Source of the DNA: Cryptomeria japonica
Lineage: Eukaryota > Streptophyta > Pinopsida > Cupressales > Cupressaceae
Direction: 5' to 3'
Length of the DNA stretch: 64,000 bases
Assembly: GCF_030272615.1 (NCBI RefSeq)
Contig: NC_081407.1
Location: forward strand, 433,652,730-433,716,729
Under the pieces are notes generated by a model. The model saw nothing but the letters and a program-made list of their open reading frames with translations, searched no databases and had not been told where the DNA came from. A program made the translations under genes and the position numbers. Of this stretch, positions 1 through 12,628 are shown in pieces (the stretch's first letter is position 1; each line of letters starts with the position of its first letter).

Positions 1-373
1 TAAGAGGTTCTTGTCCCAAGTTCTCTTTTAGATATTGCTTGAAATCAAACACATCGCATCACTTTTTAGATTGTTTCTACATCTAGGATAAGCTCATCCT
101 AAGAGACACATCTACGCAGGTTAAAACTAGTTCATGAGTGAATCCTCTCATTGCTAGGTAGTTAAATCTGTAACACATCTCAGATTTCTCTACACCTTAT
201 CACATCCAAAATCTTATCAAAACAAACAAGCAATTCAAAGAAGGAATTTCGGTTGCATCTACCTTAAAGTGCTAGAGATCCACATACAACACAAATCACC
301 AACCATCAATCTTTCATTTCATCGACAACTCATCATCATCTTCAATCAAACTTCAAACAAACTTGCAAACAAA
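1..373 (+). other. Untranslated leader of the Tat element
   Basis: No coding signal. This AT-rich stretch lies before the first gag ATG at 374. I see no primer-binding site beginning TGG next to an LTR end, so the 5' LTR and the primer-binding site are probably left of the window. GTG-started reading upstream of 374 is not supported. Confidence 0.5.
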
Positions 374-3300
374 ATGGCTCAAACCCGATCACAATCAAGG
401 CAGCGAGAAATAGAAATTGAGGAAGAAGAGGACAACCTCAATGAATTTCAAGAAGCACTTGGAGGAAATGGGAATGACGAAAACCCTAGTACTCCCACTC
501 CTTCAACAATCGAAAGGGTTCAGCATAACCCTCATTTTAACAGATTATTTGATGAAATACTAAGGAACAATGCGGATGCTCACTTCTTAAAACTCGCTCA
601 AGAAGGAGCCAAACTCCCCTCGGACTTTGATCTTGCCCAATTAAGACAAGCATCAGAAAGATAAAGTCGCCAAGAGGAGGAAAGGCGTAGAGATCCCATC
701 AGATATAACATCCCTCGAGGTAACCCACCACCTCCTCCTCCAAATGAAATGGATATGTTGCGGCAACAAGTCGAGAATCTCGCCCAACAACTTCATAGTG
801 GTGTTAAGACCAATCAATTTTCACTTAACGACATCTGTCCCTATCCGTTTGATAGGAATCTTTATATGCCACCCTTTCCACGTGGGTTCGAAACACCAAA
901 ATTCAAAAAATATAGAGGAAAGGGAGATCCTCGCGATCATGTCCGAGAATTTCATTCCGCTTGTCTTGAAGTGGCTTATGAGGACACATACCTAATGCGC
1001 CTTTTTCCCCAAAGCTTGGGAGGAACAACCACATCATGGTTTTCCCGACTACCAGGTGGCATAAGAACATTTGAGGAACTCATCCAGAAGTTCCTATCTC
1101 ATTACTCTTATAATATTGAACGCGACATCACCATGGCTGATCTATGCAACACCAAACAAAAACCAGGTGAATTATTCTCAGTATTCCTGCAATGATGGCG
1201 CCAAATGTCTAGCAGACGTTCTCTTCAGTTACCTGAACGAGAACTAGTGGAAATTTTCATTTCCAACTTAAACGAAGAAATGGAATTTCACCTGGATGTC
1301 AAAGATACAGATTCTTTTAACGATATGATCACCAAAGGTATAAAATGTGAAAGGGCACTCATCAAAAAAGGACTCATCAAAATCTTTAATGAACCCAAAG
1401 ATGGTCCTCGCCTGCGCTTCAATAGCGATAAACTAAACTTCTGGAACAAGAATAAGAATATCGTCAACGATGGAATTGTGGATGCTCGAACTATCCAAAA
1501 TGCACAACCTGTGGTTCGATTTGCAAGACAAAATCCTCCACCTCAAAATAACACAAATGTTCCTCTTAATCAAAGTCGCATCACATCTCATGATGAACCA
1601 AGACCTCGTCCACAAAAACAAAAATGCACATACACTCCCTTAGGGGAACCCATTGAAACAGTGATGCGACAACTCATTTCTCAGAATTTGATCACTTTAC
1701 CTAAGTTATCAAATTATGAGCCTCAAGTCAAACCAGCATGGTGGAGAGATACTGAACATTGTGAGTTCCATCAAGGAAGAGGACACAAGACAAGTAATTG
1801 TCACCGATTGAAAGATCTCATTCAGGATCTTATTGACCGAGGAGAAATTGAAATTGAAGGGCATGATCCAAAAATGACCAATAATGATCATCAGATGTTC
1901 AAGAATCCACTTCCATCGCAAGATCAAAGGGGTCCTTCCACTTCCAGACGAGGTCCTGATACCACTGATTATACGCAGGCTGCGTATAATTACACTGTCA
2001 ATCACCTGTATGATGCCAGTGAACAAATTGCAACTATCACCTTCAAAAATGCCACCTCAAATTGCAATGTTGTTACACGTCGTGGAAAGGTCACCATAAA
2101 GGCAGCTCCACAAGGCACCACCTCCATCCCAAGGCAATACAATCTTGTGGAACAATTAGACAAAACCCCTGCACTTATATCCATTTTGGAGCTTTTGTGT
2201 CTATCACCCTCTCATAAAACTATCTTGGATCAAGCACTCCAAGAAGCGTCAGTCCCTGCAAACCTGAACACGGACCAATTTCAAGCCATGGTTGGAAATC
2301 TAAAGTCATCACCTTGTCTCACTTTTTCCGAAAGTGATAACTCTTCATTCCAGCAACCTCATAACGCCTCACTCCACATTGAAGGCTTTGTCAACCAACA
2401 CAGGATCAAGCGAGTCTTGATTGATAATGGAGCAGGCCTAAACATCTGTACACTACAGTTGGTCACAACATTGGGATATGCAATAGAATCAGTGGATCCT
2501 CGCAAAAAGATCACCATCAAGGCCTATGATGATGCAGAGCGTTCATCCAAAGGAGCTGTGGTACTACCAATCCGAGTAGGCCCTGTGGTAAAGCACATCA
2601 TTTGTCAAGTTCTGGACCTTCCTCTGCCATATAATCTATTGTTAGGAAGACCTTGGATACATGCCATGCAAGCCGTTCCATCTACCTACCACCAATGTAT
2701 CAAGTTCCCACATAACGGTGTAGAGATCACAATCCTGGGTGACGCAAATCCCTTTGCATTTTGCCATAATATCAACCATCAACCAGAAATTACTGTTCCT
2801 AATAATAGGGAAGCCATTTCCTCCACATCATATATAAGTCCTGCCTCTCTTGCCAGTTCAAACACCACTATACCTAAGCAAGAAAAGCTTAAAATGAAAG
2901 TCGCAGAGGAAGGTCTTGGAGAATACAACTTGAGTCAGCTCTTTTGTGTGGGACAAATGCCCACTTCTCCTAGAACACATGGTAAACCACAACAGTTACT
3001 CCAGCAACCACTAATCACGCCTGCATGTGCCTTAACGCCTTTCATCCTTGGAAAGAGTCAAGAGGAAGAGACACAAGATGAGGACCTAGCAGAATGGATC
3101 TATAAAGATCCCATCACCACTGATAAACCGCGAGTTACACTTCCTACAGAACAGTATGGCAAAGGCCTCCTCATTATGCAAAGAATGGGATATGATGGTC
3201 AGAGTGCTTTGGGATACTGCAAACAAGGACGACATGAACCGCTGCTACCAGAATTCAAGCGCAAAGGTAATACAGGCCTAGGCTTTGAAAAAGAGATCCT

Positions 3301-4348
3301 TCCTAAACTCAGATTCAAAGGAAAACCTAGCAAACCATTTTGTCCACCTACTGCAAAGAGGACACCTTTCATAATCAAAGCACCATCAAGCACTATCCCC
3401 ATTGCCCCATCGAGGCTCACAACTCCACCGCAACCATCTACAATACCAATCATCCCACCAAACGAACCAATAATCCCATCAATAACACCAATAGCAACAA
3501 CAACTATATTGGAACCCGCAGCAGCATCTATGGCACCAACCATTCCAACAGAAGTCACTAAATCAACACTGCCGCTACTTCCAGTGACAAATCCATTAAA
3601 CCCCATCACAATTCCTGCAGCACCGATCACTACAAAGATACATAAACCAATCACACCTGCCGTGTTTAACTCCAAAGACATCCCAGTATGGTATAGCAAT
3701 CGGATGCTGGAGAGTGATTCAGAGACCGACTCACATGAGTGGGAATTTGATTCAGTGCAACTTAACACTTCAGATGAGGAAGACACATCACCACCTCCGC
3801 CACGCAAAGACATCCCTGTTTACGGAGAAGCACAGATAAAGACCACTTGGGTACCTGAGCTGGAAACATCTTCCACAGACCCTATGTCTCATCCTACGCC
3901 TGATTCTGACAGGGAGAGTACCATCAACGACCTTCACCACACTGTCTTAACCCTCACTGATACATCTCCCGCACTTAACTTAATCGATGAAGTAATGCCC
4001 ATTATCCACCCTGAACTCATTGAATGGAACCAACCAAATCCCCCATGTCTTGACCTCTTCCAGAACGATGAGGCTATCATTGACTTTTTGGAATTAAGGG
4101 ATAATCTACCAAGCGGGGATCACAAAGCTGGATTCGCCATTGAACTTAATAGCGCAACATACTTTGGGGCGGATACCAAACCCTTCAGCTACAAAAATAT
4201 AACAATAAAACATGGATCTTCTAGTGAGAACCACACTGTGGCATTATTTGATCTGACAAAAGTAAAAAGAAAGAGCGTATCCAACGGTGAAAACCTCTCT
4301 GAGGCGCCTGAGGATGAAGGGTTTGACATTCTCCGTGCAAGCACATAA
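374..4348 (+). pseudogene. gag-pro: Tat-type gag-protease, broken by two in-frame stops
   Basis: The ATG at 374 starts a frame-2 protein with an acidic N-terminal region. It is interrupted by TAA at 662-664 and TGA at 1193-1195, then runs open to TAA at 4346. Domains in order: capsid-like Retrotrans_gag region (about 827-1330); a Cys/His cluster CEFHQGRGHKTSNCHRL (about 1760-1806); an aspartic protease with VLIDNGAGLNICTL (about 2413-2457), where DNG replaces the usual DSG or DTG as in other Tat elements; a G-patch-like segment MQRMGYDGQSALGY (about 3175-3220); and a long Pro/Thr/Ile-rich linker (about 3360-3660). The TGA at 1193 fits a CGA codon changed by C-to-T at a CpG. Gag packages the element RNA and the protease matures the polyprotein. 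Shadow frames on both strands here are ignored. Confidence 0.85.
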
Positions 4349-4351
4349 TAG

Positions 4352-7300
4352 GAACGATCAACGATCCTCATCGAGGAAACCAAAGAATACAATGTGGGGA
4401 CTCCTGAAAACCCTCATATCATACATCTGGTATCTCTTCTCACTTCAGAGGAACAACCTAAATTTATCGAGTTCTTCCAGCAGCGTCAGATCAACTTCGC
4501 ATGGTCATATGCAGACATGCCTGGGCTTGATCCTGATTTAGTCATGCATCACCTCACTGTAGCAGAAGGAGCCAAACCTGTCAAGCAGAAGCTTCGTAAG
4601 ATGCATCCCCAGATTGCAGTGCTAGTCAAAACAGAACTCAAGAAACTCCTGGATGTTGGTTTCATTAGACCAATTGATTATGCAGAATGGATCTCCAATA
4701 TTGTGCCAGTTGGCAAACCAAAAGGGGGCATCCGCATTTGTACTAACTTCAGAGATTTGAATAAGGCATGTCCTAAGGATGACTTCCCCCTACCAAATAT
4801 CGACATCATAGTAGATCTAACAGCAGGACATGCCATGCTTTCACTCATGGATGGCTTTTCCGGCTACAATCAAATAAAGATCGCACCAGAGGACCAACAT
4901 AAGACAACCTTCACATGTCCATGGGGCACATACTGCTGGAATGTAATGCCTTTTGGTCTAAAGAATGCAGGAGCGACCTATCAAAGAGCAATGACCACCA
5001 TCTTCCATGACATGATGCATACTATGATGGAAGATTATGTGGATGACTTACTAGCAAAATCACTTACTAGAGAAGGACATCTCCACATCTTAGATCAAAT
5101 CTTTGATAGACTGGAACAATATCATGTTCGACTCAACCCAAAGAAATGTGTCTTTGGAGTGACCTCCGGGAAGCTTCTAGGATACATTGTCTCAAGCAAA
5201 GGCATTGAGGTCGATCCAGCAAAGGTAAAGGCAATCATGGATATGCCACCACCAAAGAATATCAGCCAGCTAAGGACACTACAAGGACGGCTTCAATCCA
5301 TCCGAAGATTCATTGCACAATTGGCTGATAAGTGTCACCCATTCACACACTTGCTACACAAGAACATCCGCTTTCAGTGGGATGACAAATGCCAACAAGC
5401 ATTTCAGGCACTTAAAGACTATCTCATGAATCCACCATTGTTGATGCCACCAGATCCAAGTAGACCATTGTTACTTTATATCTCAGCAACAAGTACAACA
5501 CTGGGTGTGCTACTGGCACAACATAATGCAGAAGGTAAAGAGTGTGCTGTATACTACATCTCTCGCACACTGGTTGGCTATGAACTCAATTACACATCTA
5601 TTGAGCGAGCTTGCCTAGCAGTAATCTTAGCAGCCACTAAATTGCGACACTATCTATTGACACACAAGGTACAACTCATCGCAAAGATTGATCCACTCAA
5701 GTACTTACTCAGCAAAGCAGCATTGACAGGTCGCTTGGCCAAATGGGTGATGATTCTAAGTGAATTTGACATTGAGTATGTGGACCGTAAGGCTATCAAA
5801 GGGCAAGTTATTGCAGATCAGTTGGCCGATGCACCACTCATAGGCGATCATCCTCTCATTTCCAATTTTCCAGATGAAGAGATATTCATGATCACAGAAG
5901 CACAACCATGGAAACTATATTTTGATGGTTCATACACTAGGCATGGCTCGGGGGCAGGCATTCTGTTTATCACACCTCAAGGTGATAGCATCCCGAAGTC
6001 TTACAGGCTCACATTTCCATGCACAAACAACATAGCAGAGTATGAGGCTTTGATCACAGGACTCAGATTAGCCGTACAATGGAAATTACAAGAACTGCAA
6101 GTATATGGCGACTCACAACTAGTCATTCGACAAGCAACAGATGAGTATCAGAACAAGGATGATAAACTCATGCCATATAAGCAAATGGTGGACACTCTAA
6201 AGACATCATTTACTACTATCACTTTTGAGCAGATACCAAGAGATCAGAATCGAGCTGCTGACGCCATGGCTACCATCGCATCTCTCCTAGATCTTCCACA
6301 AAATTCAACACGCTACGAGTTCTTGGTAGAACAGCTTTGGATTCCTGCTTATGATATCCCCAAATCCGAAATGATATGTTGCCTTGTCGGTTCTGAATCC
6401 CCATGGTACGGTGAGTTCTACACCTATCTCCGCGATCACACCCTTCCTCCCAACCAATCAAATAACCAACGAAAAACCTTCATTCGCCAAACTGCTCGAT
6501 ATACCATTATTGCTGAAACCCTATACCGACGTAGTCTTGATGGTACTCTCCTTCGGTGTCTGGAACAAGATGAGATAACAAAGGCTTTGGAAGAGGTACA
6601 TGAAGGAATTTGCGGGACTCACTCAAGTGGTCCATCACTAGCCAAGAAACTCATGCGAGCTGGATACTATTGGCCATCTATGGAAAAGGATTCCTACTAC
6701 TTTGTCAGGAAATGCAAGAAATGTCAAGTTCACGGCGACCTGATACATGCCCCAGCACAGGAACTACAACCAATCACAACACCATGGCCTTTTTGTCAAT
6801 GGGGCCTTGACCTTGTGGGTAAGATTCATCCATCTTCATCCAATGGCCATAAATTCATTATTACCGCTACCGAATATTTCACAAAGTGGATCGAAGTTGT
6901 TCCACTTACCCAAGTCACCGGCAAGCAGATCGCCTCATTCATCCTCAATTACATCATCTGCCGGTATGGTGTACCCATGTCCATCTTCACAGATAACGGT
7001 CTTCCTTTCAAAAATCAGGATGTCCGTGAACTTTGTGAGAAATTTCATATCCAACACCGCTTTTCCACTCCCTATTACCCACAAGGCAATGGTCAGGCCG
7101 AAGCATCCAATAAAAACATATTGAGGATCCTCAAAAAGACAGTCAATGATGTCGGTCGTGATTGGCATGTTCAATTGAATCCAGCATTATGGGCATATCG
7201 AACTAGCATTCGAACCCTTACAGGTGCAACTCCTTATTCATTGGTCTATGGTGCAGAAGCTATCTTACCTATTGAGGTTGAGATAACATCATTACGAGTT

Positions 7301-7660
7301 TCCTTGCATAATCTCATTGATGATGAAGCATACAGAGTATCCCGTCTTCAGGACTTAGAGTTACTTGATGAGAAACGACAAGCTGCATACAATCACCTCA
7401 AAGCCTATCAGCAGCGCATGAGCAGAAGTTACAATCACTGAGTTAGATCTCGTACATTTGAGGTAGGTGATCTTGTTCTACGAGAGAATCCTCGCAACCA
7501 ACCAAATAGAGAACATCAAGGCAAGTTTGAATCAAACTGGCTGGGCCCATATGTTGTCACTGCTGTATTCGGGTCCGGGGCATATCAGTTGGCTACATCA
7601 GAAGGAGAACCGCTTGCAGATCCAATCAACAACATGCACCTCAAACGGTTTTATACCTAA
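4352..7660 (+). pseudogene. pol: Tat-type pol: RT, RNase H, archaeal-type RNase H, integrase
   Basis: It lies in the same frame as gag-pro, separated only by the consecutive stops TAA TAG (4346-4351). Reverse transcriptase (about 4560-5190) shows LMDGFSGYNQIKI and MEDYVDDLL (about 5027-5052). The first RNase H (about 5440-5700) reads LYISATSTTLGVLL where an Asp is expected, so its first catalytic acid is missing. The second RNase H (about 5905-6290) keeps YFDGS, AEYEAL, YGDSQLV and an Asp in RAADAMA. Integrase has a zinc domain with CKKC (about 6595-6735), catalytic residues in GLDLVG, TDNG and AEASNK (6800-7110), and a C-terminal part ending HLKRFYT. TGA at 7439-7441 cuts the integrase C-terminus; it fits CGA to TGA. 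The frame ends at TAA 7658-7660. No ATG begins pol, so it was probably made as part of a polyprotein. Confidence 0.9.
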
Positions 7661-10330
7661 GTTGTATAGAGCATCAGGCTCCCCTCCATATCAGAAAAAT
7701 ACCAAAAACATTCAGAAAATGTCCTGAAGAAAATACAAAAACATTCAAAAAAGTAAAGAAAAATCATGCATCCAAACGGTGAACAACCACTCCGGTGGCA
7801 CCTTGGGTAAGTGCGATGGTGAAAACCTGGCAAACAGGCACCACTCGTAAAGGCAATGGCTCCAGTATCTTTCAGGTTCGTTGCGATCACATTCATGCAC
7901 ACATACACCCATCCATCCCAACCATGGCTTGTTATTTGATCTACAATTAAGAAAGTACTCCATGCGTCTAGCATCCCACCTTTTCATAGTCAAGTCTACA
8001 GACTGGGGGCAATACCCTTACCCTAGTGATGGAAGTGGATTCTACATTGTCTTATATATCATTACGTTCTTCATTCAGGCAATCAATACAAAATCCAAAA
8101 ACATTCAAAAATGACTCTCAAAATACCAAAAATATTCAAAATTGTTTCACAAAATCCAAAAAACATCGGAAAACCCATCAAAAATCACACAAAAACATGG
8201 CAACACCTTGTACATATTTATCCGATCCGATACCAAATAAACATTGACAACTACTCACACACTGACCATTTATCACTCGACCAAAACAATCAACATCAAC
8301 AATCCCAACTGTCTTAAAACATTTTCTTTGACAAGAAAATTATGTTAAGCTATCAAATGCTTGGTTGATTCGTGAGTAATTCATTTGTTTATCTGTATCA
8401 GGATCTTGCAGCATTATTTTGTATCATTTGCGCATTATTTCCGATGAAGTTTTGGGGCATGTACTAATGGTGTCTACGTGGGAAGTTCACCAAACTACGT
8501 AATCTTATGCAAAATCCAGTCATAGATCACTACGGCTTGCTGACTACAGCGTATATCTCGACCATATGGGCATGAACCATTACCAAGGATCCATATTCTT
8601 TATTCTTTATGTATATATATACTGTTTGGTTGCAGGTACAATGCTCATTCTTTGGTTCCTCTTCCTCCAAATTGGATAAAGGTTTTATTTTCTTAGTACG
8701 GTATGTACTTGTCTCAGTATCTGATCAGCCTAAGATCAAGGAGGACGATCCAAGTCATGCACGAAAGGAGATAATCCTTGTCTGTTCCGCAAGCAATACT
8801 CTGGTCGACTTGACCCTTATATCAAGTCGTTTGTATTAACTTGCTATATTAAAATCCATGAAAGAAATACTCAAGTCATCCTGAATTATTGTGTCAAGAT
8901 GCTTGTATTCTCTTCCAACATTTTAAAGCTCAATGATGAAAATAGAGCACTATGGATCGTCATTTCACCTCATCTGTTTATATCTTGCATTCCGTTGCAT
9001 ATCACCCATCCACTCCTTCATTCATATGTAGGCTTTTACATGCAAAAATGACTAATAAAAATTGGTCTTGGATACAATCACGACCGAGTACTCTGATACA
9101 TCATCAATGCATCATGCAAAGTCTTAAAAACCTTGCATTCCTCATGATCATATCATCCTTGCATATTAGGTGCATCTTGCATTACATCCATTCATGTCAT
9201 TTTTCAAAAACATGGCATATAGTTCATTATTGACATTACTTTGCATTTAAAAATCATTTTCATCAATCATAAATAATTAGATTCATTCATGGGATCAAAT
9301 TGTCTTTGGTTGTATTACATCATTTAATAAGCGTTCATTTCATATCAATTATCCATTATCATTTTATTAAACTTTTCGTCATTTATTATTTGCATTCATT
9401 TCTTTATAGTAAAAAGATGCATTCATTCATTACTACAGTATCTTATAATGCTCATTTTAGGATTCATTTCACATTACATTTATTATCATCACATTAAGGT
9501 GCAGTTATTATCCCCATTAGTTATCATATTATCATTTGTCATTACCAACATATTTAAAAGCGCATTTAGAATCATAAAACACCATTTGTTTACAAAACAT
9601 TGGTTTATACCATCTCATGTATCCCTTTTACATATGCATTCATTTACAACACATTATCATAAATAAACACTTGTACTTTACATTTGTTTATCCATCTGCA
9701 TTCATTTCGGCATCATCATATAAACATTTGTACTTTACATTTTGTTTATCCATATGCATTCATTTAACATTTTGTTTATCATATAAACATTTACACTTAA
9801 ACATTTTGTTTCTCCATATTACATTCATCTAAACACATCTAGATGCATATCCATACATAAAATCATTCATCTAAACCATTGCATTAACATCATCACATAA
9901 ATCATCTTATCATTGCATCGCAAAAGGAAACACCATCAAAATCCTGTTCATAAAATCCAGCATACGCATACATCATCATAGCATTCCATACATAAAGCAT
10001 TACATCACAAATCAAATACATCATATATATGTAAACCTGCATTCATATGTCAGTATCTCACATCATAAATCATCATAAAAACATGCATACAAAGAAACAT
10101 CTCATCAAATGCATACATGTACACATATCCATCTAAGCAATAAATCATCATCATGCATAAACATCTATCCATCATCACATGCATAATCATCACAATATGG
10201 GATCTCCTCATATATATCATCTCATATATCAGAGTACAATGAAGTCTACAAAATTGGCTACCAAAGAGCCATCCAAGATACAGTCCAAAAAATAGACAAT
10301 GATACAATACATGTATGCAAAAATGCTCTC
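7661..10330 (+). other. Non-coding spacer of the Tat element between pol and the antisense gene
   Basis: AT-rich, with no credible coding frame. It contains scattered A-rich repeats built on CCAAAAACATTC (around 7701 and 8090), many CATTCATT-like words from about 8950 to 10050, and an imperfect 57-bp tandem duplication (units starting near 9664 and 9721). A G-rich purine tract near 8003-8010 resembles the 3' polypurine tract but has no LTR after it. Confidence 0.55.
9664..9785. repeat. 57-bp tandem duplication in the Tat spacer
   Basis: Two imperfect copies begin near 9664 and 9721, each containing TTGTACTTTACAT and a TTTATCCAT..GCATTCATTT stretch. A third, more decayed partial copy follows to about 9815. 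It lies inside the non-coding spacer. Confidence 0.6.
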
Positions 10331-11512
10331 TCAAATGCCGCTCTGGCCAGATGCTGTACCACCACCACCCCTACCTACTCCACCACTGGTACCGGCACCA
10401 CCTGATCCATCTCTCCGTGGAGGCCTCATCGAACCCCCACTCCCTCCTGCATCTCCTGATCTATCCTGCTGTAGAGGACCCATCACACCCCCACTGCTCT
10501 GCATCCTTTGTGATCGCTCGGATCTGGCTTGCCGCATCTGTGAATAGCTGAGAGCTCGCTGGCTAATCGGTACCACCTGCTCATATAACCCCCGCCAGTA
10601 CTCTATCTCCGCCTGTGCTCGCCATATCTCCCTCATAACCTCTCCTGAAGGCCCCTGTGCACCAGTCCGCACTCTCTCCTGCAGCTCCGCCAATCTCTCC
10701 ACCGCAGTATCTCTCTCCCGCAGCACCACTGTCAACTCTGACTCACGTGCAAATAGCTGCACATCTCTAGCTGCTACCTCCGCCTCTAATCTTTCTACCC
10801 GGGTCTGCAAATAACCTATCATGTGCTCCCGCAGATCCCCAGTAGCTCCCTCCCCCATGTCCATGGCGGCCGCACCTGTATCATCCCCTCCACTAGGTCC
10901 CTCCCCTGCACCACCCTCCCCTGCACCTGTAGCCATCGGGATCTCTCTCTCCATCCCCCTCCCACTCAGCTGCACTCCTCCCTGCATCAACGGTCCCTAT
11001 GATATCTGCAGAGGTAGTCCACCTCTCCCTCTCCGCTGTCTCGGCATCCCCAAACCTCCTCCACCTCCTCCTCCACCTCCTCCACCTCCTCCTCCATCTC
11101 CTCCACCTCCATCTCCTCCATCACCTCCATCTCCACCTCCTCCTCCTCCTCGACCTCCTGCTCTCCGTCCTCGTCCCCGTCCCCTCTCATCCTCAAAAGC
11201 TGGGATCGGCTCCGCTGGGTCTGATATCCGTAGAATTGGGTGCGCCGCCCGATACTGTGTATACTCTGCTGTAACCCCTGCATCCACGACCCTCGGTCGT
11301 AAGTCCCATGGCCTCGCCTGTAGTGTCCGAAATTCTTCCAGTGCCTGATCATACGGTAGCACTGGACCCCATGCATACCGCTCACGGATCACTCGTGCAT
11401 ACTCCCCTGATCCGCTAGGCAGTCCCTGCTGCCGTCCAAACTGCCTCATCACCTGTCCTGGCACCTGTCTCTCCACATGATAAGAGGTCCTCCCAATGAG
11501 GAATCGGGTCAT
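10331..11512 (-). pseudogene. Antisense PMD protein, C-terminal part with Gly-rich and coiled-coil regions
   Basis: This continues the previous entry in another frame. The upstream frame's TGA and an ATG here overlap as ATGA at 11509-11512, best read as a frameshift within one ancestral protein. The segment VMRQFGRQQGLP (about 11415-11455) matches the usual end of the plant mobile domain. It is followed by a Gly/Asp-rich stretch (about 11055-11165 in + coordinates) and an in-frame TAG at 10997-10999. The same frame then reads on to 10331 through a Glu/Arg-rich likely coiled coil (about 10600-10830) and a second Gly/Ser-rich tail ending at TGA 10331-10333. The + strand proline-rich reading here is only the shadow of the Gly tract. 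An alternative is two real short genes, but the same-frame stop favours decay. Confidence 0.65.
11055..11165. repeat. CCTCCA-type low-complexity tract
   Basis: On the + strand this is an irregular run of CCT, CCA and TCC triplets, equal to the Gly/Asp codons of the antisense gene. It is prone to replication slippage, and length differences between element copies are expected here. Confidence 0.75.
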
Positions 11513-12516
11513 GAAGCAATACGTAGTGCCTCTGCATCATCCTCCCATGGCTCACACTCTAAGTATGGCCGCCAGATCACTGCATCCAAATCATCTAATG
11601 CCCGCCGCCACCACTCTAGCTTCCCCAAGTGGGGCTGGCTCATCATACCACTATACATAAACATATAGGGCTGGTCCACGGCTCGGAATCTCAGACTCAC
11701 TGGTCGAGTCACTGGTAGATGCTCCCATGCCCACACATGCAGCAGCGTCATGCCTACTGCAAGCGAACCTCTCCCCCTGTACACTACCTCGTGTAGCTCC
11801 TGATACATGTGCGCTAAAACGCACGGCCCCCAGGCATATCGGGTCCCCTCAGTCACCATCATCTCTATAACCTGTCCCCACTCGACCGCCAATCCATGTG
11901 ACCGCCTGTTTGGACACAGAAGTCCTCCCACGATCCCTGACAATACTGCTGGAAGGGGCTCATATAGTGCCGCTATATCCTCCCATGCGATCGAGCCATC
12001 ATCAATATATATGTCCTCATCAAATATCCTCTGGCAAGACACTGTCCCCCAAGATCGATCATATGTCACCAGCTGCCCCCGAATCAGAATCCGAATGATA
12101 CGCCACACGTCCTCTAAAGTCACCGTCATCTCGCCCTGGGCCAGATGGAACGTGCACGTCTCACTGTGCCATCGCTCTGCCAATGCTGTGATCAGGCCGT
12201 GATTCATCCGAATCACGGGCATATGCATCACCTCGTAGAGGCCAGTAGCCGCAATACAATCAATCTCTATCTGCGTCAATCGATCCCGCAATCCCTGTGT
12301 CGCGGGGTGGCGCTCGCGTAACTGTAACACGCGCAGATCCTCCTGCACATAATCATTCAACCACCAATCAGTTGTTTTGTTATCAAACTTTCTTAAGTTT
12401 AAACCTCGACTATCATCAGATACTTTGATCAAGTATCTTCGGGTCTCAACAGGTAAGCAATCATGGCCGCCTAGACTTCAACAGACATTTATCCTAACAA
12501 ATGACCTAAGTCTCAT
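11509..12516 (-). pseudogene. Antisense plant mobile domain (PMD) protein, N-terminal part
   Basis: On the minus strand a clear coding frame runs from the region of an ATG at 12516 to TGA at 11509-11511. An in-frame TGA at 12478-12480 interrupts it (next codon AGT; fits CGA to TGA). Recognisable pieces include TTDWWLNDYVQEDL, MTVTLEDVWRIIRI and RYAWGPCVLAHMYQELHE, which match the aminotransferase-like plant mobile domain (PF10536) seen in MAIN/MAIL proteins and in antisense extra genes of Tat retrotransposons. Its role in the element is unknown. It is transcribed, if at all, against gag-pol. GC content is clearly higher than in the surrounding spacer. The start is uncertain: the 12516 ATG is the nearest in frame, but it lies upstream of the stop at 12478. 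The frame changes at 11509-11512 into the next entry. Confidence 0.75.
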
Positions 12517-12628
12517 CGGGCTGCTATGGTTCAAAACAACTCCCACTTCACCTCGCCATCCATTAATCGTTAGGCATCAAGAGATTTATTTTGTCCAAAA
12601 CTGGGGCATCTCGTTATCCTAAGGCAAA

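Noticed and set aside
3199-3813. Long minus-strand frame opposite gag-protease
   Set aside because: It is a shadow of the Pro/Thr/Ile-rich linker on the + strand and has no recognisable motif.
8003-8010. G-rich tract after pol as the true polypurine tract
   Set aside because: No LTR start follows it; the tract at 13487-13500 is directly followed by TGTAGTCACA.
7661-8320. Several short frames after integrase
   Set aside because: They are low-complexity, Lys/Asn-rich translations of A-rich repeats with no homology signal.
10821-11348. Plus-strand proline-rich open frame
   Set aside because: It is the complement of the Gly/Asp-rich part of the antisense PMD protein and has no domain of its own.
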